A stretch of DNA of 64,000 bases from Antarctobacter heliothermus (GCF_002237555.1 NZ_CP022541.1:124001-188000), one strand, 5' to 3'. Counted from the stretch's first letter, positions 41,006-49,779 are shown. Program-made: numbers and translations. The notes: generated by a model from the letters alone, not told the origin.

Positions 41006-41836
41006 TCAGGCGGCGGCCTTCAGGTCCGGAGATCGTCTACCATAGGCCTCGTCCGGCGTCAGGAGCCCATGTGATGAGTGCGGGCGTCTTTCGTTGTAAT
41101 AGGTGATCCAGTCACCGATCCCGTTGCGGGCTTCGGAACCGGTTTCGAAGGCGTTCAAGTAGACGCATTCGTATTTGAGGGATCGCCATAGCCGTTCGAT
41201 CATCCGGTTGTCGATCCAGCGCCCCCGACCATCCATCGAGATTTTGACCTTCGCATCGCGCAACACCTCGGTGAAATCGGTGCTGGTGAATTGCGAACCT
41301 TGATCGGTGTTGAATATCTCGGGGACACCGTATCCGGCCAGCGCTTCTTTCAAAGCCTCAACGCAAAACCTCGCGTCCATGCTGTTCGAGAGCCGCCAGC
41401 TCAGCACCTTCCGGCTATGCCAGTCCATGACGGCCACGAGATAAAGAAAACCACGGCGCATGGGAATGTAGCTGATGTCAGCACACCAGACCTGGTTGGG
41501 CCGGGTGATTGGCAAGTCCTTCAGAAGATATGGATATATCTTGTGCTCCGGGTGCTTCTTGCTGGTCTTCGGTTCCTGGTAGATCGGCACCAACCGCATG
41601 AGCTTCATCAGCCGCCGCACACGATGCCGCCCGCATTTATGTCCCGCGCGAGCCAAGTGCCGGGCCATTTGCCGGGACCCATACCACGGCGTCTCCAAGA
41701 ACTGCCGATCGATAATTTCCATAAACTTCAGGTTCTCGGCGCTTTCACCGCGCGGCTGGTAGTAGAGGCTTGAGCGTGCCAGTGTCAGCAGGCTGCATTG
41801 CCGCCGGACGCTGAGATCAGGATGGTCTTTCTTCAC
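41006..41836 (-). CDS. IS3 element B OrfB transposase
   Basis: The DDE transposase is about 276 residues from the GTG at 41836 (VKKDHPDLSVRRQC). It shows a HTH_21-type segment (YGSRQMARHLARAGHKCGRHR), PNQVWCADISYIPM (Asp), IFNTDQGSQFTS (Asp) and DNRMIERLWRSLKYE (Glu), and ends RSPDLKAAA. The catalytic residues are complete. The same frame is open further upstream over the damaged OrfA. Normal production needs OrfA and frameshifting, so it may be inactive in practice. Confidence 0.87.
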   Translation of the reverse strand: MKKDHPDLSVRRQCSLLTLARSSLYYQPRGESAENLKFMEIIDRQFLETPWYGSRQMARHLARAGHKCGRHRVRRLMKLMRLVPIYQEPKTSKKHPEHKIYPYLLKDLPITRPNQVWCADISYIPMRRGFLYLVAVMDWHSRKVLSWRLSNSMDARFCVEALKEALAGYGVPEIFNTDQGSQFTSTDFTEVLRDAKVKISMDGRGRWIDNRMIERLWRSLKYECVYLNAFETGSEARNGIGDWITYYNERRPHSSHGLLTPDEAYGRRSPDLKAAA

Positions 41837-42179
41837 CGCTTTTTGCCTCCAGCGCCGAGGACGAAACTGGAGGCTTCCGACAAAAAATCCCGTTCCACGA
41901 CCAACTGCCCGATCTTTCCTGTCGCACATGCAGGCATGTGCTGTCGGACAGTGGGACGTGTAGCTTTTCGACCTCTGCCGCCGATATCGTCGGCTCCGCG
42001 GTCGCCTGGCCATTGAAGGCTGCGGCCATGTTCTCGATCACAGTCCTCTTCCAGCCGCTGATCATCGTGGGGTGGATGCCATACTTCTTGGCAAGTTCGG
42101 CTGTCGTCAGCTCCTCCCGGATGGCTTCCAGAGCCTCCTTCGCCTTGAACTCTGCCGAATAGCGTTTCCGTTTGGTCAT
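41817..42179 (-). pseudogene. IS3 element B OrfA, frameshifted by a palindromic insert
   Basis: It begins MTKRKRYSAEFKAKEALEAI and shows the Tnp_1 helix-turn-helix (LAKKYGIHPTMISGWKR) up to AAEVEKLH. Normally the next residues would be AKIGQLVVERDFL. A net insertion of 38 bp (41918-41956) moves that sequence into another frame, so the OrfA C-terminus is nonsense from there. Confidence 0.83.
41918..41956. repeat. 38-bp palindromic insert within OrfA
   Basis: GCACATGC (41924-41931) and GCATGTGC (41934-41941) form a perfect 8-bp stem with a 2-nt loop, extended by CTGTC (41919-41923) with GACAG (41947-41951). It splits a codon of the IS3 element B OrfA and shifts the frame. Confidence 0.65.
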
Positions 42180-42244
42180 TTCTGTGCGTTCTTCCTCAGG
42201 CGCTACAGCTTAGCACCTGGTCCGAAATCCCGCGACCACCTCTC

Positions 42245-42477
42245 CGATAGACACGCTTGTGGTTCCAGCCGTAGCCTTGAACGTTGCGCAGGTACAAAAA
42301 ACACAGGCCAAAACCCCAGGAGCGCTTGTTCGCTGTCAGGCGTTCCAGCCAGTCGGCAATCTCCTCGTTCTCATCGCTTAAAACAGGGCTGTAACGATAA
42401 CACGTCTCACTGATCTCAAAGGCACGGCAGGCCAACGCAATGCTGACCCCGTGTCGTGCTACCGCATTCATGGCCAT
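42245..42477 (-). pseudogene. IS3 element C OrfB, N-terminal fragment
   Basis: It reads MAMNAVARHGVSIALACRAF, then CYRYSPVLSDENEEIADWLERL and NVQGYGWNHKRVYR, the start of an IS3 OrfB (IS407/IS51-like). After VYR the frame runs into the end of IS3 element B and the whole DDE core is lost. Confidence 0.83.
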
Positions 42478-42497
42478 CTCTCGCCTCTGAGACGGCC

Positions 42498-42764
42498 TTA
42501 ACGCTTTTTTCCAAGGGCTTCCTTCAGCAGATCATTCTGCATGCTCATCTCAGCATACATACGCTTCAGGCGACGGTTCTCTTCGGCCATGCCCTTCATC
42601 TCAGAAATCAAAGATGCATCCATCCCCCCAAACTTCGCACGCCACTTATAAAAGCTGGCGCTGCTCATCCCGGGCTCACGGCAAAGCTCCGAGACCGGCA
42701 CACCGCCCTCTGCCTGCTTCAGGATCGCCATGATCTGCGCGTCGCTGTATCGTCCATTCTTCAT
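42498..42764 (-). CDS. IS3 element C OrfA
   Basis: The 88-residue IS3 OrfA begins MKNGRYSDAQIMAILKQAEGG, with helix-turn-helix ELCREPGMSSASFYKWRAKFGG and a dimerisation helix ending EALGKKR. ATG 42764 fits the family; an upstream in-frame ATG adds 16 residues from the element end. The left terminus of element C is near 42833 (TAATCCCCCCTAAG on the minus strand). It is a remnant, since its OrfB is cut. Confidence 0.87.
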   Translation of the reverse strand: MKNGRYSDAQIMAILKQAEGGVPVSELCREPGMSSASFYKWRAKFGGMDASLISEMKGMAEENRRLKRMYAEMSMQNDLLKEALGKKR

Positions 42765-42975
42765 CGTAAATCTCCTCAGATATCTTGCCGAGAAAATTCT
42801 ACTTTTGAACACTACTAATCTTAGGGGGGATTACCTTCTGAGTTTGCATTAGCACCGCTTATGCGGACGTCGCTACATCAGCAACCTCACGCCAGTTATC
42901 GTGACAACACCCATTGCGCAGGTGCGGTGCAATTTTGTCATGGTTGACAGCGTCGATTGGGAATGGCGTTTGCGC

Positions 42976-43824
42976 TCAGAAATCCAGCCCGAAATCCAGT
43001 GTCTGTGCCGAATGTGTCAGCGCTCCGGAGGAGATATAGCCCACGCCCGTCGCCGCGACCTCGGCAATCCGGTCGAGCCGCATGTTGCCCGAAGCTTCGA
43101 GAGTGACGCGTCCGGCGGTCATTTCCACCGCTTTCACAAGAGATTGCGTCGTCATGTTGTCCAACAGGACGACATCCGCACCACCTTCATCCAGAACTTC
43201 TGCCAACTGGTCCAGCCGGTCGACTTCGATCTCGCAGCGCACCATGTGCGATGCCTGCGCCTTCACAGCCCGAAGTACGGGACGGATACCTCCGGCGGCG
43301 GCTATGTGGTTGTCCTTGATCAGGATTGCATCAGACAGGCTGAAGCGGTGGTTGAACCCGCCGCCATGCAGCACCGCCTGTTTTTCGACCAACCGAAGAC
43401 CCGGCGTGGTCTTGCGGGTGCAGGTGATACGGGTCTTCGTGCCCGCGGTCTTGGCCACGAAAGCGGCGGTCAGCGTGGCAATGCCCGAAAGCCGCCCGGC
43501 AAAGTTCAACGCGACGCGTTCGGCCGACAGGATCGACGCGGCGTTGCCACTGATCTCCATCAGCAGGTCGCCTGACCGGATCGCGTCGCCATCCGTCTTG
43601 TGCGCAGTGACCTTTAGCGCGGGATCGACCAGTCGAAAGGCCAGCGCGGCTATCTGGAGGCCGGAAACCACACCAGCCTCACGCGCGTTCAATTGCGCGG
43701 CGTAGGTGCAGCCGGCGGGAATAACGGTGCGGGTGGTTATGTCACCGTATGTACCCAGATCTTCGATCAGCGCGGCGCGGACCAGTGGTTCTAGGATCAG
43801 GTCGGGCAGGGGACTTGGGCTCAT
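42976..43824 (-). CDS. nadC: Nicotinate-nucleotide pyrophosphorylase (quinolinate phosphoribosyltransferase)
   Basis: The 282-residue NadC makes nicotinate mononucleotide from quinolinate and PRPP, the third step of de novo NAD synthesis. Visible motifs are EDLGTYGDITT, LNFAGRLSGIAT, TRKTTPGLRLVEKQAVLHGGG and the C-terminal GADVVLLDNM/LEASGNM barrel strands. It overlaps nadB by 4 bp (ATGA). The stretch from its stop to the IS6 end (42895-42975) contains no gene. Confidence 0.95.
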   Translation of the reverse strand: MSPSPLPDLILEPLVRAALIEDLGTYGDITTRTVIPAGCTYAAQLNAREAGVVSGLQIAALAFRLVDPALKVTAHKTDGDAIRSGDLLMEISGNAASILSAERVALNFAGRLSGIATLTAAFVAKTAGTKTRITCTRKTTPGLRLVEKQAVLHGGGFNHRFSLSDAILIKDNHIAAAGGIRPVLRAVKAQASHMVRCEIEVDRLDQLAEVLDEGGADVVLLDNMTTQSLVKAVEMTAGRVTLEASGNMRLDRIAEVAATGVGYISSGALTHSAQTLDFGLDF

Positions 43825-45392
43825 GCCGGTTCCTTTCGGATGGTGGCGTCACGTACAGTCAAGGCGTCTGTCAGAGTGAAGAGCGATCGCTCGCCGGTTT
43901 CACCTGCCGGTTCGGGATAGTCACTGCGGAAATGCGCGCCGCGACTTTCGCGGCGCAGCAGGGCGGCGGCGGCGATCAGCGTGGCAGTGGCGGTCATGTT
44001 CCGCAGCACGTCGCAACCCGGCTGGGCCGCTTCGATCCGGGCGATCTTAGCCAGAGTGTCGGAGAGACCCTGTGCATCGCGGATGACACCTGCGCCTTCG
44101 GTCATGGCATGCCGCAACTGCGCGACCAAGGCTGGATCGGGGCCTTCGGCTGTTGGCAGATCGGGCAGAGCCACCGTTGGTGCGCTACGCGAAGCTGGCA
44201 GCGCCGCGTCTATGGATAGCGCGCATCGTTGACCGTAAACCAGCGCTTCCAGCAGGCCGTTCGAGGCAAGACGGTTAGCGCCGTGAAGTCCTGTCGAAGC
44301 AACCTCGCCACATGCCCAGAGACCGGGGAGCGAGCTTTGCCCCTGCGGGTCCGTGGCCACGCCGCCCATGTGGTAATGGGCGGCGGCGGCGACCGGGATC
44401 GGATGTTTCACCGGATCGACACCCGCCTGCCGACAGGCCGCGGCCACCGCGGGGAAATCCGTTCGGATCCTCAAGCCAAGTGCGGCACGGGTGTCCAGCG
44501 CCGGGGCCAGCCCGGCCTTGGTTTGCGCATAGACGGCGCGGGCCACAATGTCGCGCGGGGCAAGTTCGGCATCGGGATGCGCCGCCAGCATGAAACGTTC
44601 ACCGTTGCGGTCGGTCAGAATTGCGCCTTCGCCGCGCAACGCTTCGGTCGCAAGGGGGGCGGGGTCGAGGCCAAAGGCAAGGGCGGTCGGATGAAACTGG
44701 ACGAACTCTGCATCGGCGATCCGCGCGCCTGCGCGGGCAGCCATGCCAATGACTTGTCCCTGGATGCGTGGCGGATTGGTAGTCAGGGCAAAAAGACCAC
44801 CGGACCCGCCGCCCGCCAGCAGAACGGCGGCGCCGCGTAGCAGAATGCTCTCGCTCTGTGCGTCGCCGCAGCGGGCGACCGCAACACCCGTGACTCGATC
44901 ACCCATTACCTCGAGCCGCGTGGCCATAACCCCTTCGAGTACCTGAATATGGTCGGCCTCGTGCACTTGTCGGGTCAGGGCGCGCATGATCTCGGCCCCT
45001 GCCTGATCGCCGCGCACACGAGCCACGCGCGCGAAGGAATGCGCCGCCTCACGCGACAGGACATAGGCGCCGTCGGCTGTCCGATCAAAGGGCGCGCCCA
45101 GCAAGGTCAGGTCGAGGATATGCGCGCGCGCCTCGGAGGTGACCGATTGGGCAATCCGATGGTCCACTGTGCCTGCGCCCGCCCTGACTGTATCGCGCGC
45201 ATGGGCATCGGCACTGTCCGCCGGGTCCATCGCCGCCGCCACGCCGCCCTGCGCCCAAGCCGAGGACGCGCCTTCGCCCAAGGGTTCCGGAGAGATCATC
45301 AGGACCGGACGGGGGGCCAGTTTCAGCGCGGAATATTGCGCCGCAAGACCCGCGCCCACAATGATGACGCGGGACGTTTCGATTGGGGTCAT
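43821..45392 (-). CDS. nadB: L-aspartate oxidase
   Basis: The 523-residue FAD enzyme oxidises L-aspartate to iminoaspartate for quinolinate synthesis. Motifs are VGAGLAAQYSALKLAP (FAD), SSAWAQGGVAAAMDPADS, LLAGGGSGGLFALTTNPP, HPTALAF, and YHMGGVATDPQGQSSLPGLWACGEVASTGLHGANRLASNGLLEALVYG (the C-terminal FAD cap). ATG 45392 lies 4 nt after the nadA stop (TGACGCGATG) and starts the fold normally. It is the middle gene of nadA-nadB-nadC. Confidence 0.95.
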   Translation of the reverse strand: MTPIETSRVIIVGAGLAAQYSALKLAPRPVLMISPEPLGEGASSAWAQGGVAAAMDPADSADAHARDTVRAGAGTVDHRIAQSVTSEARAHILDLTLLGAPFDRTADGAYVLSREAAHSFARVARVRGDQAGAEIMRALTRQVHEADHIQVLEGVMATRLEVMGDRVTGVAVARCGDAQSESILLRGAAVLLAGGGSGGLFALTTNPPRIQGQVIGMAARAGARIADAEFVQFHPTALAFGLDPAPLATEALRGEGAILTDRNGERFMLAAHPDAELAPRDIVARAVYAQTKAGLAPALDTRAALGLRIRTDFPAVAAACRQAGVDPVKHPIPVAAAAHYHMGGVATDPQGQSSLPGLWACGEVASTGLHGANRLASNGLLEALVYGQRCALSIDAALPASRSAPTVALPDLPTAEGPDPALVAQLRHAMTEGAGVIRDAQGLSDTLAKIARIEAAQPGCDVLRNMTATATLIAAAALLRRESRGAHFRSDYPEPAGETGERSLFTLTDALTVRDATIRKEPA

Positions 45393-45396
45393 CGCG

Positions 45397-46449
45397 TCAG
45401 CCGGACGGCCTTGCGGAGAAATCAATCATCCGCTGCACGGCGACACGCGCCTTGTCGGCGACGACCGGATCCACCTCTACCGCTCCCTCCATCGTGTGCA
45501 GCGACCAGAGCACTTTCTCCAGTGTGATCTTCTTCATGAAGGGACACATGTTGCACGGCCCGACAAAATCTACGTCCGGCAGCGCGTCCGAGATGTTTGC
45601 CGCCATAGAGCATTCGGTCACCAGCATCGCCTTTTCAGGTCGCTGCTGGGTCACGTAGTCGATGATTCCACTGGTAGAGCCGGAAAAATCGGCTTCGGCC
45701 ACCACGTCGGGGGGGCATTCGGGATGGGCGATTATGCGGATATCGGGACTCCATGCACGGAAATCTCGCAGGTCTTGGGCAGTGTATTGTTCGTGCACGA
45801 TGCAGGACCCGTCCCACCAGACGATCCGCTTCTCCGGCACCAGAGCCGCGATGTTCTGCGCCAAATATTTATCAGGGGTCATGATGACCGTGTCGCTGTC
45901 CAGCCCGCGTACGATCTGCGCTGCGTTGGACGATGTGCAACAAATATCCGACGCCGCTTTCACCTCTGCCGTGGTGTTGACATAGGTGACGACCGGGGCA
46001 CCGGGATATTTGGCGCGCATCTCCGCGATTCCTGCGGCTGTGATGCTTTCGGCCAGCGAACAGCCGGCCTCCATGTCGGGGATCAGCACCGTTTTCGACG
46101 GATTCAGTATCTTCGACGTTTCCGCCATGAAATGTACGCCGCACTGGACGATGACATCCGCTTTGACCTTCGTCGCCTCAATAGCCAGTTGCAGGCTGTC
46201 GCCCACCACGTCCGCGATGCCGTGGTAGATCTCAGGCGTCATGTAGTTATGCGCGAGGATGACTGCGCCGCGCTCTGTCTTGAGCTTGTTGATGGCCGCC
46301 ACATAGGGCGCATGGATCGCCCAGTCCGGTGGCGTCACCACTCGGTCCATCCGTCTGTAGAGATGCGCATTGGCTCTGGCGATTTCTGTTGACGGGGAGA
46401 GATCGTAAAGATCGGCGAGTTCGGCGCGTAGCGCGATCTGGTCGAGCAA
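45397..46449 (-). CDS. nadA: Quinolinate synthase A
   Basis: The 350-residue [4Fe-4S] enzyme condenses iminoaspartate with dihydroxyacetone phosphate. Markers are VILAHNYMTPEIYHGIADVVGDSLQLA, CGVHFMAET (first cluster Cys), TYVNTTAEVKA, DICCTSSNA (second Cys region) and PCNMCPFMKKITLEKVLWSL (third Cys). The start is TTG 46449, with GAGGAA about 9 nt upstream; the next in-frame ATG would remove conserved sequence. It is the first gene of the nad operon, so the promoter should lie in 46450-46600. Confidence 0.94.
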   Translation of the reverse strand: MLDQIALRAELADLYDLSPSTEIARANAHLYRRMDRVVTPPDWAIHAPYVAAINKLKTERGAVILAHNYMTPEIYHGIADVVGDSLQLAIEATKVKADVIVQCGVHFMAETSKILNPSKTVLIPDMEAGCSLAESITAAGIAEMRAKYPGAPVVTYVNTTAEVKAASDICCTSSNAAQIVRGLDSDTVIMTPDKYLAQNIAALVPEKRIVWWDGSCIVHEQYTAQDLRDFRAWSPDIRIIAHPECPPDVVAEADFSGSTSGIIDYVTQQRPEKAMLVTECSMAANISDALPDVDFVGPCNMCPFMKKITLEKVLWSLHTMEGAVEVDPVVADKARVAVQRMIDFSARPSG

Positions 46450-46599
46450 TTCCGGAGGTTCCTCAGGTTATTTCGGGCCGACGGAGGCGGCGACCGTCGA
46501 CTGACGGCTTCTGTTGTGTGACTGATAGGGCAGAGGTGACGTGAGGGCAAGTGACAGCAGGCCATTGTTTTTGTTGTCCTGCGCTAACAGCCGCTGCAA

Positions 46600-46707
46600 T
46601 TGGCTGAACGTGAGATGTCGTCCTTCGCCTCTCGCATGAAGGCAGCACGTTACCCGGCATACAAGGGTTTCGCTGGCTTCGACTGTACCGCCAACGAAGG
46701 CCGTAAA
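46600..46707 (+). pseudogene. Probable IS21 IstB N-terminal fragment
   Basis: The plus-strand frame reads MAEREMSSFASRMKAARYPAYKGFAGFD, similar to the N-terminal segment that precedes the ATPase core in some IS21 IstB proteins (for example ...ARFPAYKDLAGFDF...). It stops matching where the IS3 end begins at 46708. No Walker motifs are present. The assignment rests on a short similarity recalled from memory. Confidence 0.4.
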
Positions 46708-46820
46708 GAGAGATGTTCCTGGACGTTCGACCAGTTTTCCGCCAGGCGAAGCTATAGCATGTGTTTCATGTCTGGCGGCGGCTTTCAGATGCAGCGTTTG
46801 CAAGTCGCAGAACCACACGC
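46708..46820 (-). pseudogene. Degraded IS3 end related to element B
   Basis: 46708-46800 (GAGAGATG..., CGACCAGTTTTCCGCC, GAAGCTATAGCATG) is about 80 percent alike by eye to the end of IS3 element B at 40943-41030. The minus-strand continuation HLKAAARHE corresponds to the OrfB C-terminus DLKAAA with its stop lost. Confidence 0.6.
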
Positions 46821-46869
46821 CTGCGCCAACCCCATCCTTCAATCCTATTCAGGCTGAGAACTCGATGCC

Positions 46870-47062
46870 GCGAACAACGGTTCTCAACTGGCGTGCCTCC
46901 GCGGGCAGGGGAGCGAGGCTTCCGGACATGATCGGGCTGGTGCGGGATTGGTCCCCAGTGGCGCACTTCGCCACTACGCGCGTACTTCGCGATCTCGAGG
47001 GAGATGGTCGCCTTATGGACATCCAGTCCAATGAATATGTTATCCTGGATGTGTTCTCTCCC
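46870..47062 (-). pseudogene. IS110-family transposase N-terminal fragment (second type)
   Basis: The minus-strand frame reads IFIGLDVHKATISLEIAKYARSG, then EVRHWGPIPHQPDHVRK, which is the typical N-terminus of another IS110 subgroup (DVHK motif). It differs from the IS110 copies at 37-41 kb. The frame degenerates after RKPRS. Between it and the aldolase gene only the IS30 fragment is recognisable. Confidence 0.65.
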
Positions 47063-47163
47063 CCATTCTTGAGGCTCGGCGCCAGCCAGTCCGGCGCAAC
47101 CCTCGAACGGAGGATGCCGCGGGAGAGGCCGCCGACCCAGTCAGCTCACCGCGATCATGGGGT

Positions 47164-47298
47164 CTAGTTGTCGCGGTAGATTGTCGCCGCGTCACGCCCC
47201 AAGCGATCAGCGATTTCCGCAATCGCCATTTTGGCATCAAGCCACTTGGCCGTCTTCTCGCGCCTATCCAAGCTCGGGTGAGAGTCCGGGGTTCCCAT
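47164..47298 (-). pseudogene. IS30-family transposase N-terminal fragment
   Basis: This 44-codon frame from ATG 47298 contains HPSLDRREKTAKWLDAKMAI followed by AEIADRLGRDAATIYRDN, the IS30 helix-turn-helix region, then a stop where the rest of the domain should follow. Nothing of the DDE core remains. Confidence 0.6.
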
Positions 47299-47464
47299 AA
47301 TTCATAATCCATGCAGGGATCTGTTTTGTTACAAAATTTGCACTTCGGATGTGAACCCACCCTAGCTTTGCTCTCGGCGATGCGCTTGCGGTCTGCGAGG
47401 GCGTTCCAGCCCACGTTGCGGCGGCCGGTGGGCTCTTAGCGGGTGCGCTGCTTGCCTGCGCTTC

Positions 47465-48241
47465 TTATTCTGCGCCCCCGGCGGTGCCGGCCTCCTTAAA
47501 CGCTGTCGCCTCTGCATTTGCGCCGCGCAACATGAAGGCGTGTTCCGAGGCGACAAAGAACATGGTCACGCCCATGTCCATCAACTCTGGCCCGGCACCG
47601 GCATTGGCGGCGAAGGTCATGAACGCCTTGTTTGCGGCCTTGGCAGCCTTGCCGGTTTCGCGCATGGCGTCCATCACCGCTGGGTCGGTCATATCGGTCT
47701 TGCCGTAACAAACCGCCAAATCCGCCGGGCCCACGAACAACCCGTCGATGCCATCGACCGCCGCGATGTCAGCCGCTGCTGTCACGCCTGCCGGTTCTTC
47801 GATCTGGGCGATGACGATGGTCTCATCCGTGCTTTGCTGCAGCACATCCGTCATCGGGCGCGTCGCAAAGCCGGCCCAGCGGGTTGATCCGGCATAGCCG
47901 CGACCGCCTTCGCCAAAGCGTGCGGCGCTGGCAATGCTGCGGGCCTTTTCAACGCTGTCCACATGCGGCACCACGACACCAACCGCGCCGCTATCCAGCG
48001 CCTTGAGCACCTCTGCCGGGGTGCCAACGGGCAGGCGTACCAGTACCGGAAAGTCCAGCGCCCGCGCCATCGCCAGACAGGCATCCATTCGGGCGCGGTC
48101 AAACGGGGCGTGTTCGGCATCCAGGCAGATGAAGTCCAGCTTTGACTTGGCCAGCACCTCGATCAGCTCATAGGCCGGGGTTTTGAGAAAGGTGCCGACA
48201 AGGGTCTCGCCGGATTTCATTTTGTCTTTGAACGTGGCCAT
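47465..48241 (-). CDS. HpcH/HpaI-family aldolase (2-keto-3-deoxy acid aldolase type)
   Basis: The 258-residue class II (metal-dependent) aldolase has the catalytic His in LDAEHAPFDR, an Arg in VRLPVG, the metal ligands Glu in QIEEPAG and Asp in GLFVGPADLA, and GYAGSTRWAGF. The family cleaves 4-hydroxy-2-oxo acids to pyruvate plus an aldehyde. It is the last gene of the TAXI-TRAP operon, after an RraA-family gene. Together they suggest that the imported hydroxy acid is oxidised to a keto acid and then split. Substrate not determined. Confidence 0.9.
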   Translation of the reverse strand: MATFKDKMKSGETLVGTFLKTPAYELIEVLAKSKLDFICLDAEHAPFDRARMDACLAMARALDFPVLVRLPVGTPAEVLKALDSGAVGVVVPHVDSVEKARSIASAARFGEGGRGYAGSTRWAGFATRPMTDVLQQSTDETIVIAQIEEPAGVTAAADIAAVDGIDGLFVGPADLAVCYGKTDMTDPAVMDAMRETGKAAKAANKAFMTFAANAGAGPELMDMGVTMFFVASEHAFMLRGANAEATAFKEAGTAGGAE

Positions 48242-48273
48242 GGTGTTGGTCTTTCTTTGGTGTCGGTTGGGTG

Positions 48274-48984
48274 TCAGGTTCTGGCCGCCTCAAATGCGGC
48301 CCAAACCTCTTCCAGTTTGTCGATGTCAAATCCAGGCGCGCGTGCCGGTCCAAGGACGATGTTTTCGCTGGCGATCACGGTCTCAATTGCGCGCTTGAGG
48401 TCGGGGATCACATCAAACGGGATCACCAGCGCGCCGTGGCGGTCTGCGTGGATCAACTCCCCTTGCGCGACGCGCATCCCCATGATGCTGACCTCGGTGC
48501 CGATATCGACAACATGGACATAGCCGTGGCTGGGCCCGATGGACCCGGCCAGCACGGGAAAGCCGTCGTCGATCACATCCAGGTCGCGCAGGACACCGTT
48601 GGTCACGGCACCGGCCAGTCCCAGCCCCTTGTGAACGGCTACATTTACCTCTCCCCACCAACCGGCGATGCAGTTGGGGTAGTCGACATCCTCGATCACC
48701 GCAGCGGTTGGTCCGTTGCCGCCCGCGATCGCGCGGTAGTAGTCCATGCGGCGCGCCCGGATGACATCGGCCGCCTCGACCGGGGGCGCCAGCCCCGAGA
48801 TCCGCGCCGTGCGGGCAAAGCCGACGATTGCCGGATCACCGGGTTTCGAATGCTGCATGGTGCCGCGCGTAAAGCGGTTAAAGCCGCGTTTGCCTTGGGC
48901 CACCTCTATCGCGTTGCAGACGGTGGGTGTATCTACCGTGCGCAGCAGCGCCAGTAGATCGTCGGACAGTTCCGAACCTGACAT
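48274..48984 (-). CDS. RraA-family protein (HMG/CHA aldolase or decarboxylase-like)
   Basis: The 236-residue protein has the RraA/DlpA fold: VDTPTVCNAIE at the N-terminus, GKAFTA-like IVGFARTARI, and the active-site loop LAGAVTNGVLRDLDVID with the conserved Arg-Asp pair, then GELIHADRHGALVIP. Members are class II aldolases for 4-hydroxy-4-methyl-2-oxoglutarate, oxaloacetate decarboxylases, or RNase E inhibitors; the context favours a metabolic enzyme. ATG 48984 has AGGAG 7 nt upstream. It lies between the SDR and HpcH-like genes. Confidence 0.87.
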   Translation of the reverse strand: MSGSELSDDLLALLRTVDTPTVCNAIEVAQGKRGFNRFTRGTMQHSKPGDPAIVGFARTARISGLAPPVEAADVIRARRMDYYRAIAGGNGPTAAVIEDVDYPNCIAGWWGEVNVAVHKGLGLAGAVTNGVLRDLDVIDDGFPVLAGSIGPSHGYVHVVDIGTEVSIMGMRVAQGELIHADRHGALVIPFDVIPDLKRAIETVIASENIVLGPARAPGFDIDKLEEVWAAFEAART

Positions 48985-49023
48985 TCTCAAACTCCTCCTA
49001 TTTGTGAAAATCGATTCCGTGCC

Positions 49024-49779
49024 TTAGTCCGCCGTCCAACCCCCGTCGATCAGCATCGAGGTGCCCGTCACCAAGGCGGAGGCATTGCTGGCAAGGTACA
49101 AAACCGCGCCCATGATGTCCTCAACCTCACCAATTCGGCCCAGCTTGATCTTGTCCTCGATCCAGGCGGCGCGCTCTGGGTTGTCAAAGGTCTGCTTTGT
49201 CAGCGGCGTGCGGATGAAGGTCGGGCAAATGGTGTTGATGCGGATCTGCTTGTCCCCCCATTCAATTGCCATCGCCTTGATCATCCCATCCAGCCCGTGC
49301 TTGGAGGCGCAATAGACCGCCCGGTCAATTCCGCCCACATGGCCCATCTGACTGCTGATGTGGATGATCGACCCGCCTGTGTCGGCCATACATCTGGCTG
49401 CGGCGACCGACAGGAAATAGGCGGCCCGCAAGTTGATGCCCATGACGGCATCGAAATCCTCTGGCGTGGTGTCCAGCGCGGGGCTGTGACGCGCCAGTCC
49501 GGCAGAGTTCACCACAACGTCCAACCGCTGCCCGGCCAATGCGGCGTTCATCGCATCCAAATCTGCGATATCCAGCGCCAGCGCCTCGGCGGACCAGCCT
49601 TCGGCCTGCATTTGCGATACGGTATCGTTCAGACGGTCCATCCCGCGCGCCGCACAGATGACATGCGCGCCCGCCTCGGCCAGCGCCACAGCGCAGGCCT
49701 GACCGATGCCCGAAGAGGCACCAGTCACCAGCGCGCGCTTGCCGTCAAGACGCATCGACGGTGTGCGCGGCAGGGTCAT
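49024..49779 (-). CDS. Short-chain dehydrogenase/reductase (SDR)
   Basis: The 251-residue classical SDR has [10 protein letters not shown] at the cofactor site, NSAG, a catalytic Ser in HISSQMG and YCASK with Tyr/Lys. Its start overlaps the stop of the histidinol-dehydrogenase-like gene by 4 bp (ATGA). In sulfopropanediol pathways an SDR epimerises or oxidises the diol before an HDH-like enzyme; that comparison guides the inference, but no sulfolyase gene is present here. Confidence 0.9.
   Translation of the reverse strand: MTLPRTPSMRLDGKRALVTGASSGIGQACAVALAEAGAHVICAARGMDRLNDTVSQMQAEGWSAEALALDIADLDAMNAALAGQRLDVVVNSAGLARHSPALDTTPEDFDAVMGINLRAAYFLSVAAARCMADTGGSIIHISSQMGHVGGIDRAVYCASKHGLDGMIKAMAIEWGDKQIRINTICPTFIRTPLTKQTFDNPERAAWIEDKIKLGRIGEVEDIMGAVLYLASNASALVTGTSMLIDGGWTAD

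Larger units (their letters stand above)
40943..42244 (-). mobile_element. IS3-family element B
   Basis: The ends GAGAGGTGGTCCCGGATTTT (from 40943) and GAGAGGTGGTCGCGGGATTT (complement, ending 42244) are inverted repeats. OrfA and OrfB lie inside. No target duplication is seen: the left flank is IS110 copy 1 and the right flank is IS3 element C, both truncated exactly here, which suggests an adjacent deletion or recombination. Confidence 0.72.
36653..42894 (-). mobile_element. Outermost IS6-family element, split by nested insertions
   Basis: Its two ends share TGGCGT and AGGTTGCTGATGTA in inverted orientation (36653-36676, and the complement of about 42874-42894). The transposase body lies at 36773-37433. 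The first codons (ATGCAAACTCAGAAGG, complement of 42834-42849) are stranded 5.4 kb away. Everything between 37441 and 42833 consists of other insertion sequences. About 100 bp of non-coding DNA separates it from the operon promoter at 36.5 kb. Confidence 0.6.

Noticed and set aside
46463..46860. Small open frames on both strands between nadA and the IS fragments
   Set aside because: They run across junctions of different IS remnants and have no ribosome sites; only the pieces listed as pseudogenes match known families.
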